In this document: positions 44,446 through 55,080 of the stretch, piece after piece | Layout: every line of letters begins with the position of its first letter | How positions within the stretch are numbered: the first letter of the stretch is position 1 | NCBI GenBank assembly: GCA_007922305.1 | Contig: ML677364.1 | Coordinates: 22,985,326 to 23,049,325, forward strand | Source of the DNA: Dermatemys mawii | Taxonomy: Eukaryota > Chordata > Testudines > Dermatemydidae | Length of the DNA stretch: 64,000 bases | Direction: 5' to 3' | Position numbers and translations under genes: made by a program | Notes under the pieces: model-generated | What the model was told of the DNA's origin: nothing | The model's input: the letters and a program-made list of their open reading frames with translations, nothing else | Database searches by the model: none

Positions 44446-45189
44446 TTAAGGCAACATTTTAGTCATGGGCATTTTTATTAAAAGTCATGGACAGATCAAG
44501 GGCAGTAAACAAAAATTCATGTCTCGAGACCTGTTCATGACTGTTACTATACATCCCTGATTAAAACGTGGGTTGGGGCACAGCTCAGGGAGCAGCCCTG
44601 GGTGCACCATGGTTACTCGGGGGAGGGAAACCCAGGGAATACTGAGTGTGCTTGGAGTGGAGAGGAAGGGAGGTGTGTGGCCAGGGAGGCACCATGGGTA
44701 CTCGGTATTCAGAATGGGGGGGATGATTGGCAAGTCTGGGGCAGGGTCCCTACTCAGTACCTGGGAAGCGGAGACCTCCAGCTCTTAGCTCCATGAGCTG
44801 CCTCCACTCTTCCCCAGGCCTCGGTTCTGCAGCTCCCATTGGCTGGGAACCATGGCCAATGGGAGCTGTGTGGGAGGTGCCTGCTGGTGGAGGCGACATA
44901 TGGAGCTAGAAGCTGAAGTAGGGAGTCTGTGTCACCCTTCCGGGGAGGCCCCCCTCCCCAGGTAAGTTCCACCCCAGACCCCATCTTTGAGCCTCCCCAC
45001 ACCTAAACTCCTGCTGCTGAGGACATGAGACTACCCCAGCAGCAGCCTGTGTGCCTTGCCCAGGGGTTCCCCGAGCTGCTCAGGCAGTCTAGGAACCAGC
45101 TGCATGGGCCGCTGTACAACTCACAGAGGTCATGGAAAGTCAGGGAATCTGTGATTTCCGTGACCTCTGTGACAAACATGGAGCCTTAA
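44446..45189. mobile_element. DNA transposon with TTAA target duplication, 736 bp
   Basis: TTAA stands at both ends (44446-44449 and 45186-45189), with GGC... inside the left and ...GCC inside the right end. TTAA duplication is characteristic of piggyBac and Kolobok elements. The left arm has TTCATGTCTCGAGACCTG and the right arm TTTCCGTGACCTCTGTGAC. The middle is GC-richer and keeps overlapping frames open on both strands (44485-45002), but none shows a transposase motif. I recognise related sequence from turtles. The superfamily is inferred only from TTAA. Confidence 0.6.
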
Positions 45190-45297
45190 TCATGGTTCAC
45201 AATGAAGAGTTGAGTGCGGCTGCTAAGCTGCCTGCTATATAGGTGGGTGGCCTGGAACAGGATGTGCGCAGAGCCTTGGCTGTGCTCTCACAGCACG

Positions 45298-46061
45298 CAG
45301 GGCCGGTGTAACCACTAGGCAAACTAGGTGGCTTCCTAGGGCGCCAAGATTTGGGGGCACCAAAAAGCGGTGCCTAATTTTTCTTTTACACTATTGCTGG
45401 AAAACGAATGAATAAAGAAAAGAGAAATGTCTGTTGAACGTGCATTTAACTTGTCTATTACAGCTATAGCCTACGCCAGCTCTGCACTGCGGGCACAAGT
45501 GTACTCCTTCACTATGGTACAAAGTGGCAATGACGTCTTTTTTCTTGTCACATGCAGCTGTTACCTGTTCTGACAGGCTGTTTATAATGCTAAGTTTACT
45601 AGTTTTTGGAGGCTGTTGACTGAGGCTAACTATTTTTATTGAGCTGTTTCAGATCTAAGACTCTGGCAAATGCTGCTGCATCATTTCGCTAATACTTTGT
45701 GTCAGTTGTGTGTGTATGTTATGTATTTGAGTGTATATGTCTATGTGCGAATATGTGTGTGTAGGTTGTTGAAATTTGTCATATTGATATTGTCAGTTGT
45801 TGTATGATGGAGTATCCGCCATTCTAATTTTATTAATTTTATTAAGAACAATAATTGGATATTCTGAAGGCAGAATAAAATGTAGTAGATTTTGATATGA
45901 AAGAAGGAAGGAAGGAGGTATATGTGACTAAAAAGGGTACATTTTTGAAAGTATTTTGAAAGTTTATAATCAGTGTTCCAGGGTGAGGGGAGTAGGATTG
46001 GGAAGGGAGGCGCAAGGTGGAAGTTTCACCTATAGCGCAAAATATCCTTGCACCGGCGCTG
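45298..46061. mobile_element. Non-autonomous hAT-like transposon, 764 bp
   Basis: Left end CAGGGCCGGTGTAACC and right end TTGCACCGGCGCTG are inverted with few mismatches. The 8-mers ACAGCACG (45290-45297) and CCGGCACG (46062-46069) agree at 6 of 8 positions. The interior is AT-rich, with GT-rich words (TGTGTGTGTATG) and a GAAGGAAGGAAGG run near 45902. No transposase was found. Confidence 0.75.
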
Positions 46062-46185
46062 CCGGCACGCCAGCCAGTGCAACAGATCCGGCCTAGAGAG
46101 TGAAGTGAATTGTTCCAGAAAAGAGCAGGCAGATTATTTTCCTTCTAGAGCAAGGAGGAAGCAGGGACTAAATTGTGATTCATTG

Positions 46186-46464
46186 AGGCCTTGTCTTGAC
46201 TGCAGAGTTAACTTGAGTTATAAATTGAGCATCGCCACTACCTTGAATCCAGCCCACGCACACAGACCCTTAACTCAAGCATGGCAGAGTTTTTAATTTA
46301 AGTTGGCTGTCCTAGTCTTCAACTTGTCAGCTGCTCAGACACTCTGTGTTGCTCAGATAGTGTGTGTCTCAAGTGTTATTTCACAGTGTGGCCACTGGCT
46401 AACTGGAGATGAGTTAACTAAAGGGGAGATATCTTAAATTAACTCTGCAGTGGAGACATGGCCT
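46186..46464. mobile_element. 279-bp MITE with long TIRs
   Basis: Left end AGGCCTTGTCTTGACTGCAG and right end CTGCAGTGGAGACATGGCCT are inverted complements with three or four mismatches, and the complementarity extends about 26 bp (GAGTTAA / TTAACTC). There is no coding capacity. No target duplication was confirmed. Confidence 0.75.
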
Positions 46465-46789
46465 GTTTCACAATTGGGGCCTTCCGGTACTCTTGCGGCA
46501 GCACAACTACAGGTGGCCCCTTGCTCAAGGCACACTGGAAGGTGCTGATCTGGCCCTTGAAGTCTAGGAAATAAGAGAATACATTTGTAACAAGCAAAAA
46601 AAAAAAACCCTAGAATATAGTACTGCAGCCATCACAAACTTAATGTCAGTTAAACTTTCCTCAGTGTCAGAAGTAATTCTTCTAATAAAAAAATGAAAGG
46701 CTCATTATCTTATAGATGAGATGCCCATATTATGGTAGGAAGAGAGTTTAAGACATAAGCCAGTGTTGTTGGATGTTTGGCTGCGTGTG

Positions 46790-47134
46790 TGTGTTCTCCC
46801 TATGTGCTGCCCCAGCTCTGCGCAGACAGCCGGCACAGCAGACCTTGAGCGAACCGCCTAATGACCACAAGATTCATTAAGGTACGAAGGCACCATGCCA
46901 GGTTTATTGTTGACAAAGCACAATAATAGCACCTGGTAGACTCTATAAAGATACTAAGACATGCATGCCTGCGATAATGGATGCTGCTCAGGGAATGGCG
47001 GGACTTTCCATTCCCCCCTTGGATGGACAAATATATTCCCTCTGACATACATCTTTATACCCTGATACAAACAAGTTAGTACTGCCCCTGACATAGTTAG
47101 TTTCTACCCCCTGACATGGCTAGTTATTACCATG
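46790..47134 (-). mobile_element. Retroviral-type LTR, minus strand (partial)
   Basis: On the minus strand a TATA box TATAAAG (about 47052-47058) is followed about 140 bp on by the poly(A) signal AATAAA (about 46909-46914). A further 120 bp or so of U5-like sequence runs to about 46790. Upstream of TATA lie two full and one partial copy of a 21-23 bp direct repeat containing CCCCTGACAT on the plus strand (47075-47095, 47096-47118, 47119-47134), resembling U3 enhancer repeats. No open reading frame or second LTR is seen, so it is a solo or broken LTR. The 5' boundary may extend further right. Class is not assigned. Confidence 0.5.
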
Positions 47135-47570
47135 TGTACATGTTGATTCAATTAAAACATTTTTATTATGTACTGTCATCCTGACCTTATCTTTTAGGAG
47201 GATTCAGTGTGTTTCTGTTATTCTCAGGGAACGTTTTTGTACCATCCTTGACATTGGGATGTTTTGGTACTACTTGATATTGGGATATGTTTCCATGAAT
47301 ATTCTGTGACTAGCACTTCTTAGGAATGTGTATGTTTGCAATATCAGCCCTGTTCTTGTCAGATTTTGTGAGCAGATCCTGCTTCATACCAGGCTCTAAT
47401 ACAAGGGCTTATGCCTTAGACTTTCTTCCTACTATACATAGGTTACAGACGTTCCATTCAATATAACAATCCTTAAACACTGAGACACATAAACATTTCC
47501 ATTTCCTTAAGATTAATATTTTTGTGCCGCCTTAGTCAAGGGAAATCCTAGTTGGAACAAGGTTTTCTAG
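47135..47570. other. Unique or unassigned LTR-flank sequence
   Basis: The stretch may include more of the LTR's U3 (GACATTGGGATGTTTTGG, then GATATTGGGATATG form a loose repeat). I see nothing else. Confidence 0.35.
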
Positions 47571-47789
47571 TTTCATGTTTTGTTATGTAGCAGTGTTAGT
47601 CCTAGATTCTGCAATTGGATCTCCTGTTTAGAGCCCTAGCTCCAAAGGATTTGATTTCAGGACCTGAAGATGAGCTCCGTGTAAGCACAAAAGCTTGTCT
47701 CTTTCATCAACAAAAGTTGATCTATGAAAGACCTCACCACCTTTTAATATCCTGGGACCAACACGACTACAACAATACTGCAAACATTG
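47571..47789 (+). mobile_element. Penelope-like element fragment with inverted end
   Basis: The right part (about 47650-47789) runs from GACCTGAAGATGAGCTCC through CTGGGACCAACACGACTAC to the end near AATACTGCAAAC. The left part (about 47571-47606, TTTTGTTATGTAGCAGTG) aligns with the reverse complement of that end, so both termini are versions of the same 3' end in opposite orientation. I recognise it as a second Penelope-like family of turtles. No target duplication was pinned down. A decayed hammerhead-like core lies at its start. Confidence 0.6.
47664..47700 (+). ncRNA. Hammerhead-like core, decayed (second family)
   Basis: CTGAAGA (47664-47670) fits the hammerhead first box, whose fifth base is variable. 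GAGCT and AGCAC form a stem II with one mismatch. AAAA (47689-47692) again replaces the required GAAA. Stem III is unclear. It would be inactive. Confidence 0.35.
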
Positions 47790-48344
47790 GGTCTGGGCCA
47801 TGGTGTCTGCTTGGCTGACACTTATATTTCCATGTTACATCCATTTCACATATCAGGTTTGCCCACAGATTTAATAATGGATATTTCCATATAATAGGCA
47901 TTAAATTGTCACCACGGTTTTCAGATCTCCAGTATACATCATTGCCTACTAAACCACATTTAAATAAGTGTGGAAGGTTCCAGAAAACTCATTGTATAAT
48001 TGTGGACTTTTGTAATCTAACTATGGGTTCTCTGACACTTTTCTGTGTGAAATTTAACTCAGAACAGCCAAAATTGATCATGTTGGCAAAGCAGCTCTGT
48101 CTGCTGATTACCTAAGCAGAGTGGGTGTGTTTGTTCAAACATGGTCTGCTCTTAAAGTCTTTTCTCTCCAGTTAATCAATAAATGTCAGGAAAGAGGTCT
48201 TTCAGACTCAGCTAATATTTGGAAAGCATTGAAGGAAAAGTTAGGGGAAGTGCAGTCTATGGCCCAGCTCCCTGCCTGGGGCATACAGCAAACAAACGTC
48301 TGGCCTAAGGTGAATAGGCTTTCACCCCAGAGGTGAGGTTGGTG
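47790..48344. other. Unique sequence, no gene seen
   Basis: Frames at 47906 and 48121 have no recognised domain. Confidence 0.4.
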
Positions 48345-48812
48345 TTAGGGGGACCTGGGCCTACCCTACTCCATTGGGTCACAGCCCAGGGTCCTAACAT
48401 TGGCAGGGAATCCCACCTTTCGGTGAGCATGGATTCTTCCAAAACATGCTGACTGTGGCTTCAGCAAACACAACTGTACTAATGTCTGGTTTCCCTGGGC
48501 TACTTCCGGCCCCTACCTCATGGGCCCTCAGGCACCTTGGGATACTTGGCAGCCGCCAGTTCCAGTGAGTTCTCCAGAAATTCCTCCAGAGGCAAGGGTT
48601 CATAGAGCTCAGTCCCTGGTTCTGGGGCCAGCAGCAAGGCAACACCATCTAACTCCTTCCCTTGCTCTCCTTCAACTTGCTCCCCCCTCTTATACTTCCT
48701 GTTCTGCCTCTCCTCTTCTGGCACAAAGGGTGGGTCCAGCCTGGCTCCACACACCAGAAGGCGGGGCGTGGTTCTTCCCTGTCTTCTTCAGAGGGAAGGG
48801 TACTTCACTACA
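48345..48812 (-). mobile_element. LTR-like fragment related to the 34-36 kb LTR class
   Basis: It shares ordered words with the LTRs at 34138 and 35511: GGGCCTACCCTACTCC and GGTCACAGCCCAGGGTCCTA correspond to the GCCCGCCCTCTACTC and CAGCCCAGGGACCCTAATAG blocks. TTTCCCTGGGCTACTTCC matches TTCCCTGGGCTACTTCC. The rest differs. It is probably a solo LTR of a related Gypsy family. Ends were not defined, and the overlapping antisense frames (48394-48849) are not genes. Confidence 0.45.
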
Positions 48813-51800
48813 GTCATTTTTATTTTGTCACCTTTATATAAAGTTATAATTTAAAAATTTGTTTCATTGGGCCAACTAAGCAGGTTCAAGGAAGATAATG
48901 TGCCATTTCTGCAGCTTCTAAAATAAGCCAGATTAGAAGTATTTAATCAGATACAAGGACATACCTATTTTCATTAGGCTAGTGGCAATGTAATGCAGGT
49001 ATATGGCTTAGGTCTTCCCACTTGGGAGGAAAAATGTTATGTATATTTCCTTGCAACATTCCTCTGGTAGAAGGAGTTTGGGGACTACAAATTTAGTGAA
49101 ATAAAAATAAAATAATTGAGTGGAATTTTAAGTGGAAATTCAACAGTGGAGCTGTTGTCATTTTGACAATATGATATAACCATATAATGAAAACAATTAA
49201 TGAATTAAAGGATTTTCATCACTCTCACACCTGAGATAACCAAAAGAAGTTACACCAGAATTGAAACAAAGGCAGGACTTTATTAATTCCACCAATTTAT
49301 TTTATAACCTGAAAAGTCTAAAACCCCCATTTCTGTTAAATCAAATCAGACTGGGCTTGTCAACAGTAGGAGGAGCTCATCTGTGTAATAAAAAAGTCTG
49401 GTGTTCCACCTCAACCCACTGGTCATGATTCCAGAAATTCCCAGATGGTTCCCAACAGCCTGTCAAAAGGCCTAAGGCCAATATGAACAAGTGTGGCAAT
49501 CAAAGGCAGCTTTCTCTGTGAAGCTCAATGGATTTGAATATTATTCCATTATATGGGGTTAGCAACTTGTGAGTAGATACAGACAAAACAGGTATGTGCA
49601 AATGAATGGTAAATCCCAAAAGAAGTACAGCCAGCAGAAGAATCGTTAGAACAGTCATGTATGTCAGGGTAACAGCAAGGACACATCACAAGTACTAACA
49701 GAGGGCACTTGAATTCAAGCATTAAGCGTTGGACTTGGGATCCAATTGCCATTTGTAACAGTGCATATTTAAAGCTAAGAGTGGAAGAAAACATAGGTTG
49801 TTTTCCTTGCAGAGGAGGGCTTGTGATCATTAGGACACAACACAGAAAAAGAAAATAATTGTATAAAATGCCCAGAGGTACTAAGAAATATAGAGCATGA
49901 AATCTTTCATGTGTAGAGGAGATTTTACTATGGCCATTTTCCTGGGGAAAAGGAAAAGCACTTAAAAATACGTATGCAAGATTAGAAATACATATGTAAT
50001 TTTTGGGGATGTTAAATGGCTCTACTGTGGCATAGAACTTCGTCTCTGCTTGACAGATGGCATGCCTTGGGATAGGTTAAATCCAGAGCTCTGGCTAGTG
50101 TAAATGACACCATTGCAGACATATTGGCCTCCAAGTCCCCTCACAGAGGATAGCATTGAATACAGTAGCACATTGAGCTTTCAGGAAAGTATAGTATAGC
50201 TGAGCCCATGCAAGTATGAGCAAGACTGCACACAGTATCACAGTGTAAAACAGTCACCAGGGGAAGCATACAAAAGTTTTATTCTGGCCCCAGCTCAACA
50301 GAAATTGGATTAAAAACCCCATCTCAATGCAATAAACACAAGTTTCATCTCCAGCATCTCAGTAATTAACCAGACTGAAGCGAAACACAATCTTTTAGGT
50401 AGGAGATTTTGGAGGGGAAAGAATGTTTCATGTATAAGTGAACTTACAGCAAAATGTACCCTATAAGACTTAGCATTTGATAGGATCCTGAGAGATCAAG
50501 TATCTGGAAAAACTATGTGGATTTGGAATGACCACCAATTCTGGGCTGATCTGTGCTTTTAAGCACCACTGAGGTACACTGATGAGCACCCTACTGCAAG
50601 AGGAGCATCAGAGATACTGCACCATCTCTTCTGGTGCTGCTACTTGTCCCTAATAATAGGCAGTGTATTAGGGCAGATCATATTGCAGCACTGGCTGGTG
50701 TGTGGTGGAGAGAGAAGATGTGACCCCACCATACCCTGATCTCTTTCTGGTGTCATATTCTCCAAGGGAACAAAAATGAGCACTTTTTGTGTTCTTCATA
50801 GCAGAGAGAGAGAGTGCGGGGACTGCTGTTGTGAGAGGGTGCACAACCACACAAATTGAGAGGGGAAACTGTTGCGTACTCCACGCCTGAGCAGCCATTT
50901 AGGGGTCACTCAAAATCTGACCCTCTATTTGCACCTCTGTTTGCAAAATGTAGCGCGCTTCAAAACAGAAGTGTTAGCCAATGCTACAAGCTCATATACG
51001 TGACACATAAAAGAAGTGTCAGTCTGCAATGTGACAGGGCTTTTTGACCGAAGGGGTGCAGCCAGGGGCTTGGTCTATGCTGCACTAAACTCATCTCGTA
51101 GCTACCTGTAAATGTTTGGTTTAATGTAATGTGTAATGTTCTGGTTTTACTGTTACAAATTTCTCAAATCACCAGCATTATGTATCTTCCATTGAGCATT
51201 TTCAGGTGCTGTGCTAAGATTTGTGAAATGCAGAACAAATGCAGAACATCTGAAGTCTTTCTGTTATCATTTTCAAATAGGCTACGGGGCATCAAGATCT
51301 TGCTATAGCGATCTTGGAGTTAGTAGTTTGGTACTTGGTTAGAAGATGTCACTTTTCTGCTATGATTAGTTCAGACATTCCCTCTGCTTCTGGTGCCTGT
51401 TCCATCACCTGTGGAGATGATTGTTCTTTGGTTATGCATTGGTCAGCTCTTCTCTACTCTAACCATTTGTTTTGATGGGTTTTATAATTTAAAATATATG
51501 CTCCTTTGTTTCACTGTTTGGATTTCTAGAGTGTACTATAGACCTCAACATGGAAAACAATCAAGCACATGAGCTCAAAGGGAGACTGTTTGCAACACTG
51601 AGCCCTTATTTCTGAATTACTTTCAAAATGGATGACAAAAGGCACAAGAAAACACTTAGAACTAGTAATGCTGCCAAGGTTCATTCTTAAAAATTAAGCC
51701 TTTTAAAATTAAGTTTAAAAATTAAGGTTTTTTATGTTAGACGGGGTTAAAAAATATCCCCTCAAAATAAAACAAGTCTAACTGGAAAAAAGTCAAAAAT

Positions 51801-53930
51801 AAAATAATACAGTATGTTCAAAGCTGCATAATTAAAATATTTTTTTCTTGAAAAATGAGTTTCACTTGGAAGATTATATTGATACATGGCCAACTGATAA
51901 TATGCTCTTTCATGGCACGTGTGTATTTTAAGTGGTTGGAAGGTTGCTATTTCAAATCTGCACATAGAATTTAGTATTCTGTATCTGTAATGTTAGCCTT
52001 TTTCAGTCTTGTCATCACTCTGATGGAATAGTGTAGGTGATCCCTATGCTACAGTAATTCTCTCAAGGCTCAGCAAATAGACTCAGCAGGGGTTAGTCAG
52101 CAGGATGTCCATAGCAGAACAGAATTTCCTGTCCTTTAAAGAAGCAGCAGACATTCCCTCTTTTCATATGTAAGGGAAAGTGCAATCCTTTAAAATACAT
52201 AAGGATAGAAGAGACAGGAGTACTATGGAGTTTATTTTAAACTCTCCCCCTGATAAATTAGTGAGGGTGCAGAGCGATTGACAGATGTTTTACCTGCCCA
52301 CTTGTCCCATTTCTTGATTAAAAGGCATAAAAACTGGGCATACACTTCCTTGGAAGTCTGCTGCCTGCTTTGGAATGCTGGGTCAGGTATCAGCTTGGAA
52401 TGCATAAGCTGAAAAGATGTTAAGGATATGTCATTTAAAGGTGGAGGTAGTACCTAACCTCAGAAGGTTCACTGAAACTCCTCATTCTAAGCCCCTGTTC
52501 AGTAGCCAAACATTAACAATTTGGGCTGAATTTTTCCATGCTTGCTCTCTGCCTCCAGGCGATTTTCTTTTTGCAGTGGAAAACTTATGTATAGATTGTT
52601 TGTATTTAACAGTATAAAAATATTTAGCTTTGGAGTTGAGCAGGAAGCTGCTATTCAGAATTCAGGACCTAATTCCTGTAAGTAGCCACCACTTTCTTAA
52701 TTTAGTGTAACATGATTGAGTTACTAAACTGCTTTGCCTTTTGTTTTATATTAGCTTTTTTTTTTTTTAACTTATACTACAATTGTGCTCCAGGGCTACA
52801 TTCAGGACTGAGGCCCAGCTGTATTGGAAGCTGTACAAACATAGAAAGGTCTAAGGACTTACTCTTTTCCATAAGTGCTTGGTTAACTTTGAACTGTAGA
52901 GTGGTAAAACTGCAAAATGGAAAAAAGGATTTGCCAAAATATTGACAAATGTCTCTGCTTCTCCACTACTCTGTCTGTTCATGAATACAAAAAGTTTTAC
53001 AAATGATTGTCCTGAAAATGTGTAAGAGAAGTGTTTTTTGCTATTAGTCGTTTATTTGCTTTAATATCCAATTAGGACATGGGAGCAATATCATGTGACC
53101 AAGGTGACCAGTCACACATCATGAACTGTTGAAGGGTAAGTTCACAAACCATTCCCTAGGCTGAAAGTGGTTTATCATAAGTAGTCACCAAATGCTTGAG
53201 AGTATTGAACACATTTTAAGAAATCAGGATTGCTTCATGAATGATTTGTGAGGAAAAAAAGGGCTAAATTTACAATGAATATTATTTGCAATGAATAGTT
53301 CAACCAGTCTAATTATTTAGCACCTGTAGAGGGGAAAGAGGGAAATACATATGCTAATGTGGATGTTGTCTCTTTCCTGCCTAACTATCAGATCTCGATG
53401 AAGAGAGTGGCAAATGTCTGTCATGCAAAATGCTTGTAGATGAATTATCAGTCAGGGAAGAGGATTTATCTTGTCAAAGCTAGAAATAGCTTTCTTTGTT
53501 AGAAGAAACCTGATGCATGTATCTAAAGACTTTTCTGGAACAGCGCAAATACCTCAGAATACCTCAATCGGCTGTGACACATGAGTAAAGGGGGGTAAAT
53601 TTCTGCCCTTAGTACATATATCCCATCCAATTACAAATGTGCCTCCTCCACAATCAGTGGGAGAGGAATAACCACAGCGAAAGGATGCAGCACTGAGGTA
53701 GTTGTGGGGGCTGAAGTGAGAGTGTGTGTGTGGCTGGGAGGAAGGGCGGGACTGCTATCCTTTTTTCAGGTCTTTTGCCTTCCCATTGGCAGAGATGGGA
53801 TAATGGGTTAGCTGTTGGGCTCTAATGGCCCTTCCCCTTTGCTATTTTAGCGTAGCCAGTCATTTAAAGAAGCCTCTTGCTGAGCCAGCTACCTCACACT
53901 TCTTCCTCTTAGCATAGGGTTGGTTCTGTG
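48813..53930. other. Long unique stretch with few repeats
   Basis: About 5 kb. A MIR/L3-type tail scrap on the minus strand is likely at 52785-52870 (AGCTGTACAAACATAGAAAGG). A T-rich run lies at 52759-52769. No exon, structural RNA or mobile element is otherwise recognised. Frames of 60-93 codons (for example 49549-49830) lack domains. Confidence 0.4.
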
Positions 53931-53938
53931 TTATTTAT

Positions 53939-54549
53939 AGGTCCACCAAATTCAGAGTCCATTTTGGTCAATTTCACAGTCATAGGATTTTAAAAATCAT
54001 AAATTTCACGATTTCAGCTATTTAAATCTTTGTTGTAAATTACAGTGTTGTAATTGTAGGGGTCATGACCCAAAAAGGGGGTTTAAGGGTTGCAAGGTTA
54101 TTGTAGGTGGAGTTATGATACTGTTACCCTTACTTCTGCGCTGCTGCTGTTGGTGATGCTGCCTTCAGAACTCAGCAGATGGAGAGCAGCGGCTGCTGGC
54201 TGGGCTCCCAGATCTGAAGTGGCAGCACAGAAGTAAGGATGACATAGTATAGTATTGTCACCTTTACTTCTGCGCTGCTGCCTGCAGAGCTGGGCCCTTA
54301 GCAGCTGCCGCTCTCCAGCTGCCCAGTTCTGAAGGCAGTGCAGAAGTAAGGATGGCAATACTGTGACTTCCCTAAAATAGCCTTGCGACCCCCTGCAACT
54401 CCCTTTTGGGTCAGGACACCCAATTTGGGAAATGCTGGTCTCTCCTATGAAATCTTAAAAGCACACAAAAGACTAGATTTCATGGTGTGAGACCAGATTT
54501 CATGGGCCGTGACTTGTTTTTCCTGGATGTGAATTTGGTAGATCCCTAA
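53939..54549. mobile_element. hAT-like non-autonomous transposon, 611 bp
   Basis: Flanked by an exact 8-bp duplication TTATTTAT (53931-53938 and 54550-54557). The ends are inverted around the shared word CCAAATTC / GAATTTGG (left AGGTCCACCAAATTCAG, right GTGAATTTGGTAGATCCC). Inside, the word CTTACTTCTGCGCTGCTGC and its complement recur as nested palindromes (54128-54350), and CCCAAAAAGGGGG is mirrored by CCCTTTTGGGTC. These foldbacks make the 81-codon frame at 54113 meaningless. There is no transposase. Confidence 0.8.
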
Positions 54550-54557
54550 TTATTTAT

Positions 54558-54790
54558 GAAGCTGCAGGTCTGATCACTTGCCCATTCTGCAATCAGGAAG
54601 GAATTGTTGGATTACATTAGTGTTTTTTTCATCTTTCTCACAGCACTGCGAAGGCTCAGTTAGGTTATATCATTAAGACTTAATGTTAGGAAAAGTAACA
54701 TTTTAGTTCGTTGTGATTTCCATCTGTTGTCCAGCGTAGATAAAAAGGAACAGCTCTCAGAAGGATTGTGCATATGGGAAAAGGGTAGAC
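54558..54790. other. Unique sequence
   Basis: Nothing recognisable. Confidence 0.4.
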
Positions 54791-55080
54791 TTGAAGTCGT
54801 AACAGACTGATGTCCTCCCTTGGGAACCTGTCCTCCTCTGCCCCTCCTCCTCCGCCCCCACAAGGGAGATGGAGGGGATTTAAAAGTGAACTGAGTCATA
54901 AGATTTTGTTTAGGCAGGTCTACCCAGTTACAGGTGGTGGGTGTCCTGAACACTACACTGGACCCACTTATATACCTGGTATAGAAGTGCAAGAGACAGT
55001 GCACATAACACTCTCTCCCCCCGCAGTATTAAATAAAGTTGTGTCCTGCTACTTAAAATCAGTCTCCCGAGTCTGTTGTT
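54791..55080 (+). repeat. Possible LTR 3' portion (poly(A)-signal region)
   Basis: TTATATACC (about 54968) is a TATA-like word, and TTAAATAAAGTTGTG (about 55028) contains an AATAAA poly(A) signal in a setting typical of reptile LTR R-U5 regions. The 96-codon frame across it has no domain. Boundaries and class are unsure. Confidence 0.3.

Noticed and set aside
44485..45002. Several overlapping frames on both strands that might be a gene
   Set aside because: They lie inside the TTAA-flanked DNA transposon, overlap antisense and show no transposase or host domain.
48394..48849. Three overlapping frames that could suggest an exon
   Set aside because: The block resembles an LTR and the frames are antisense to each other.
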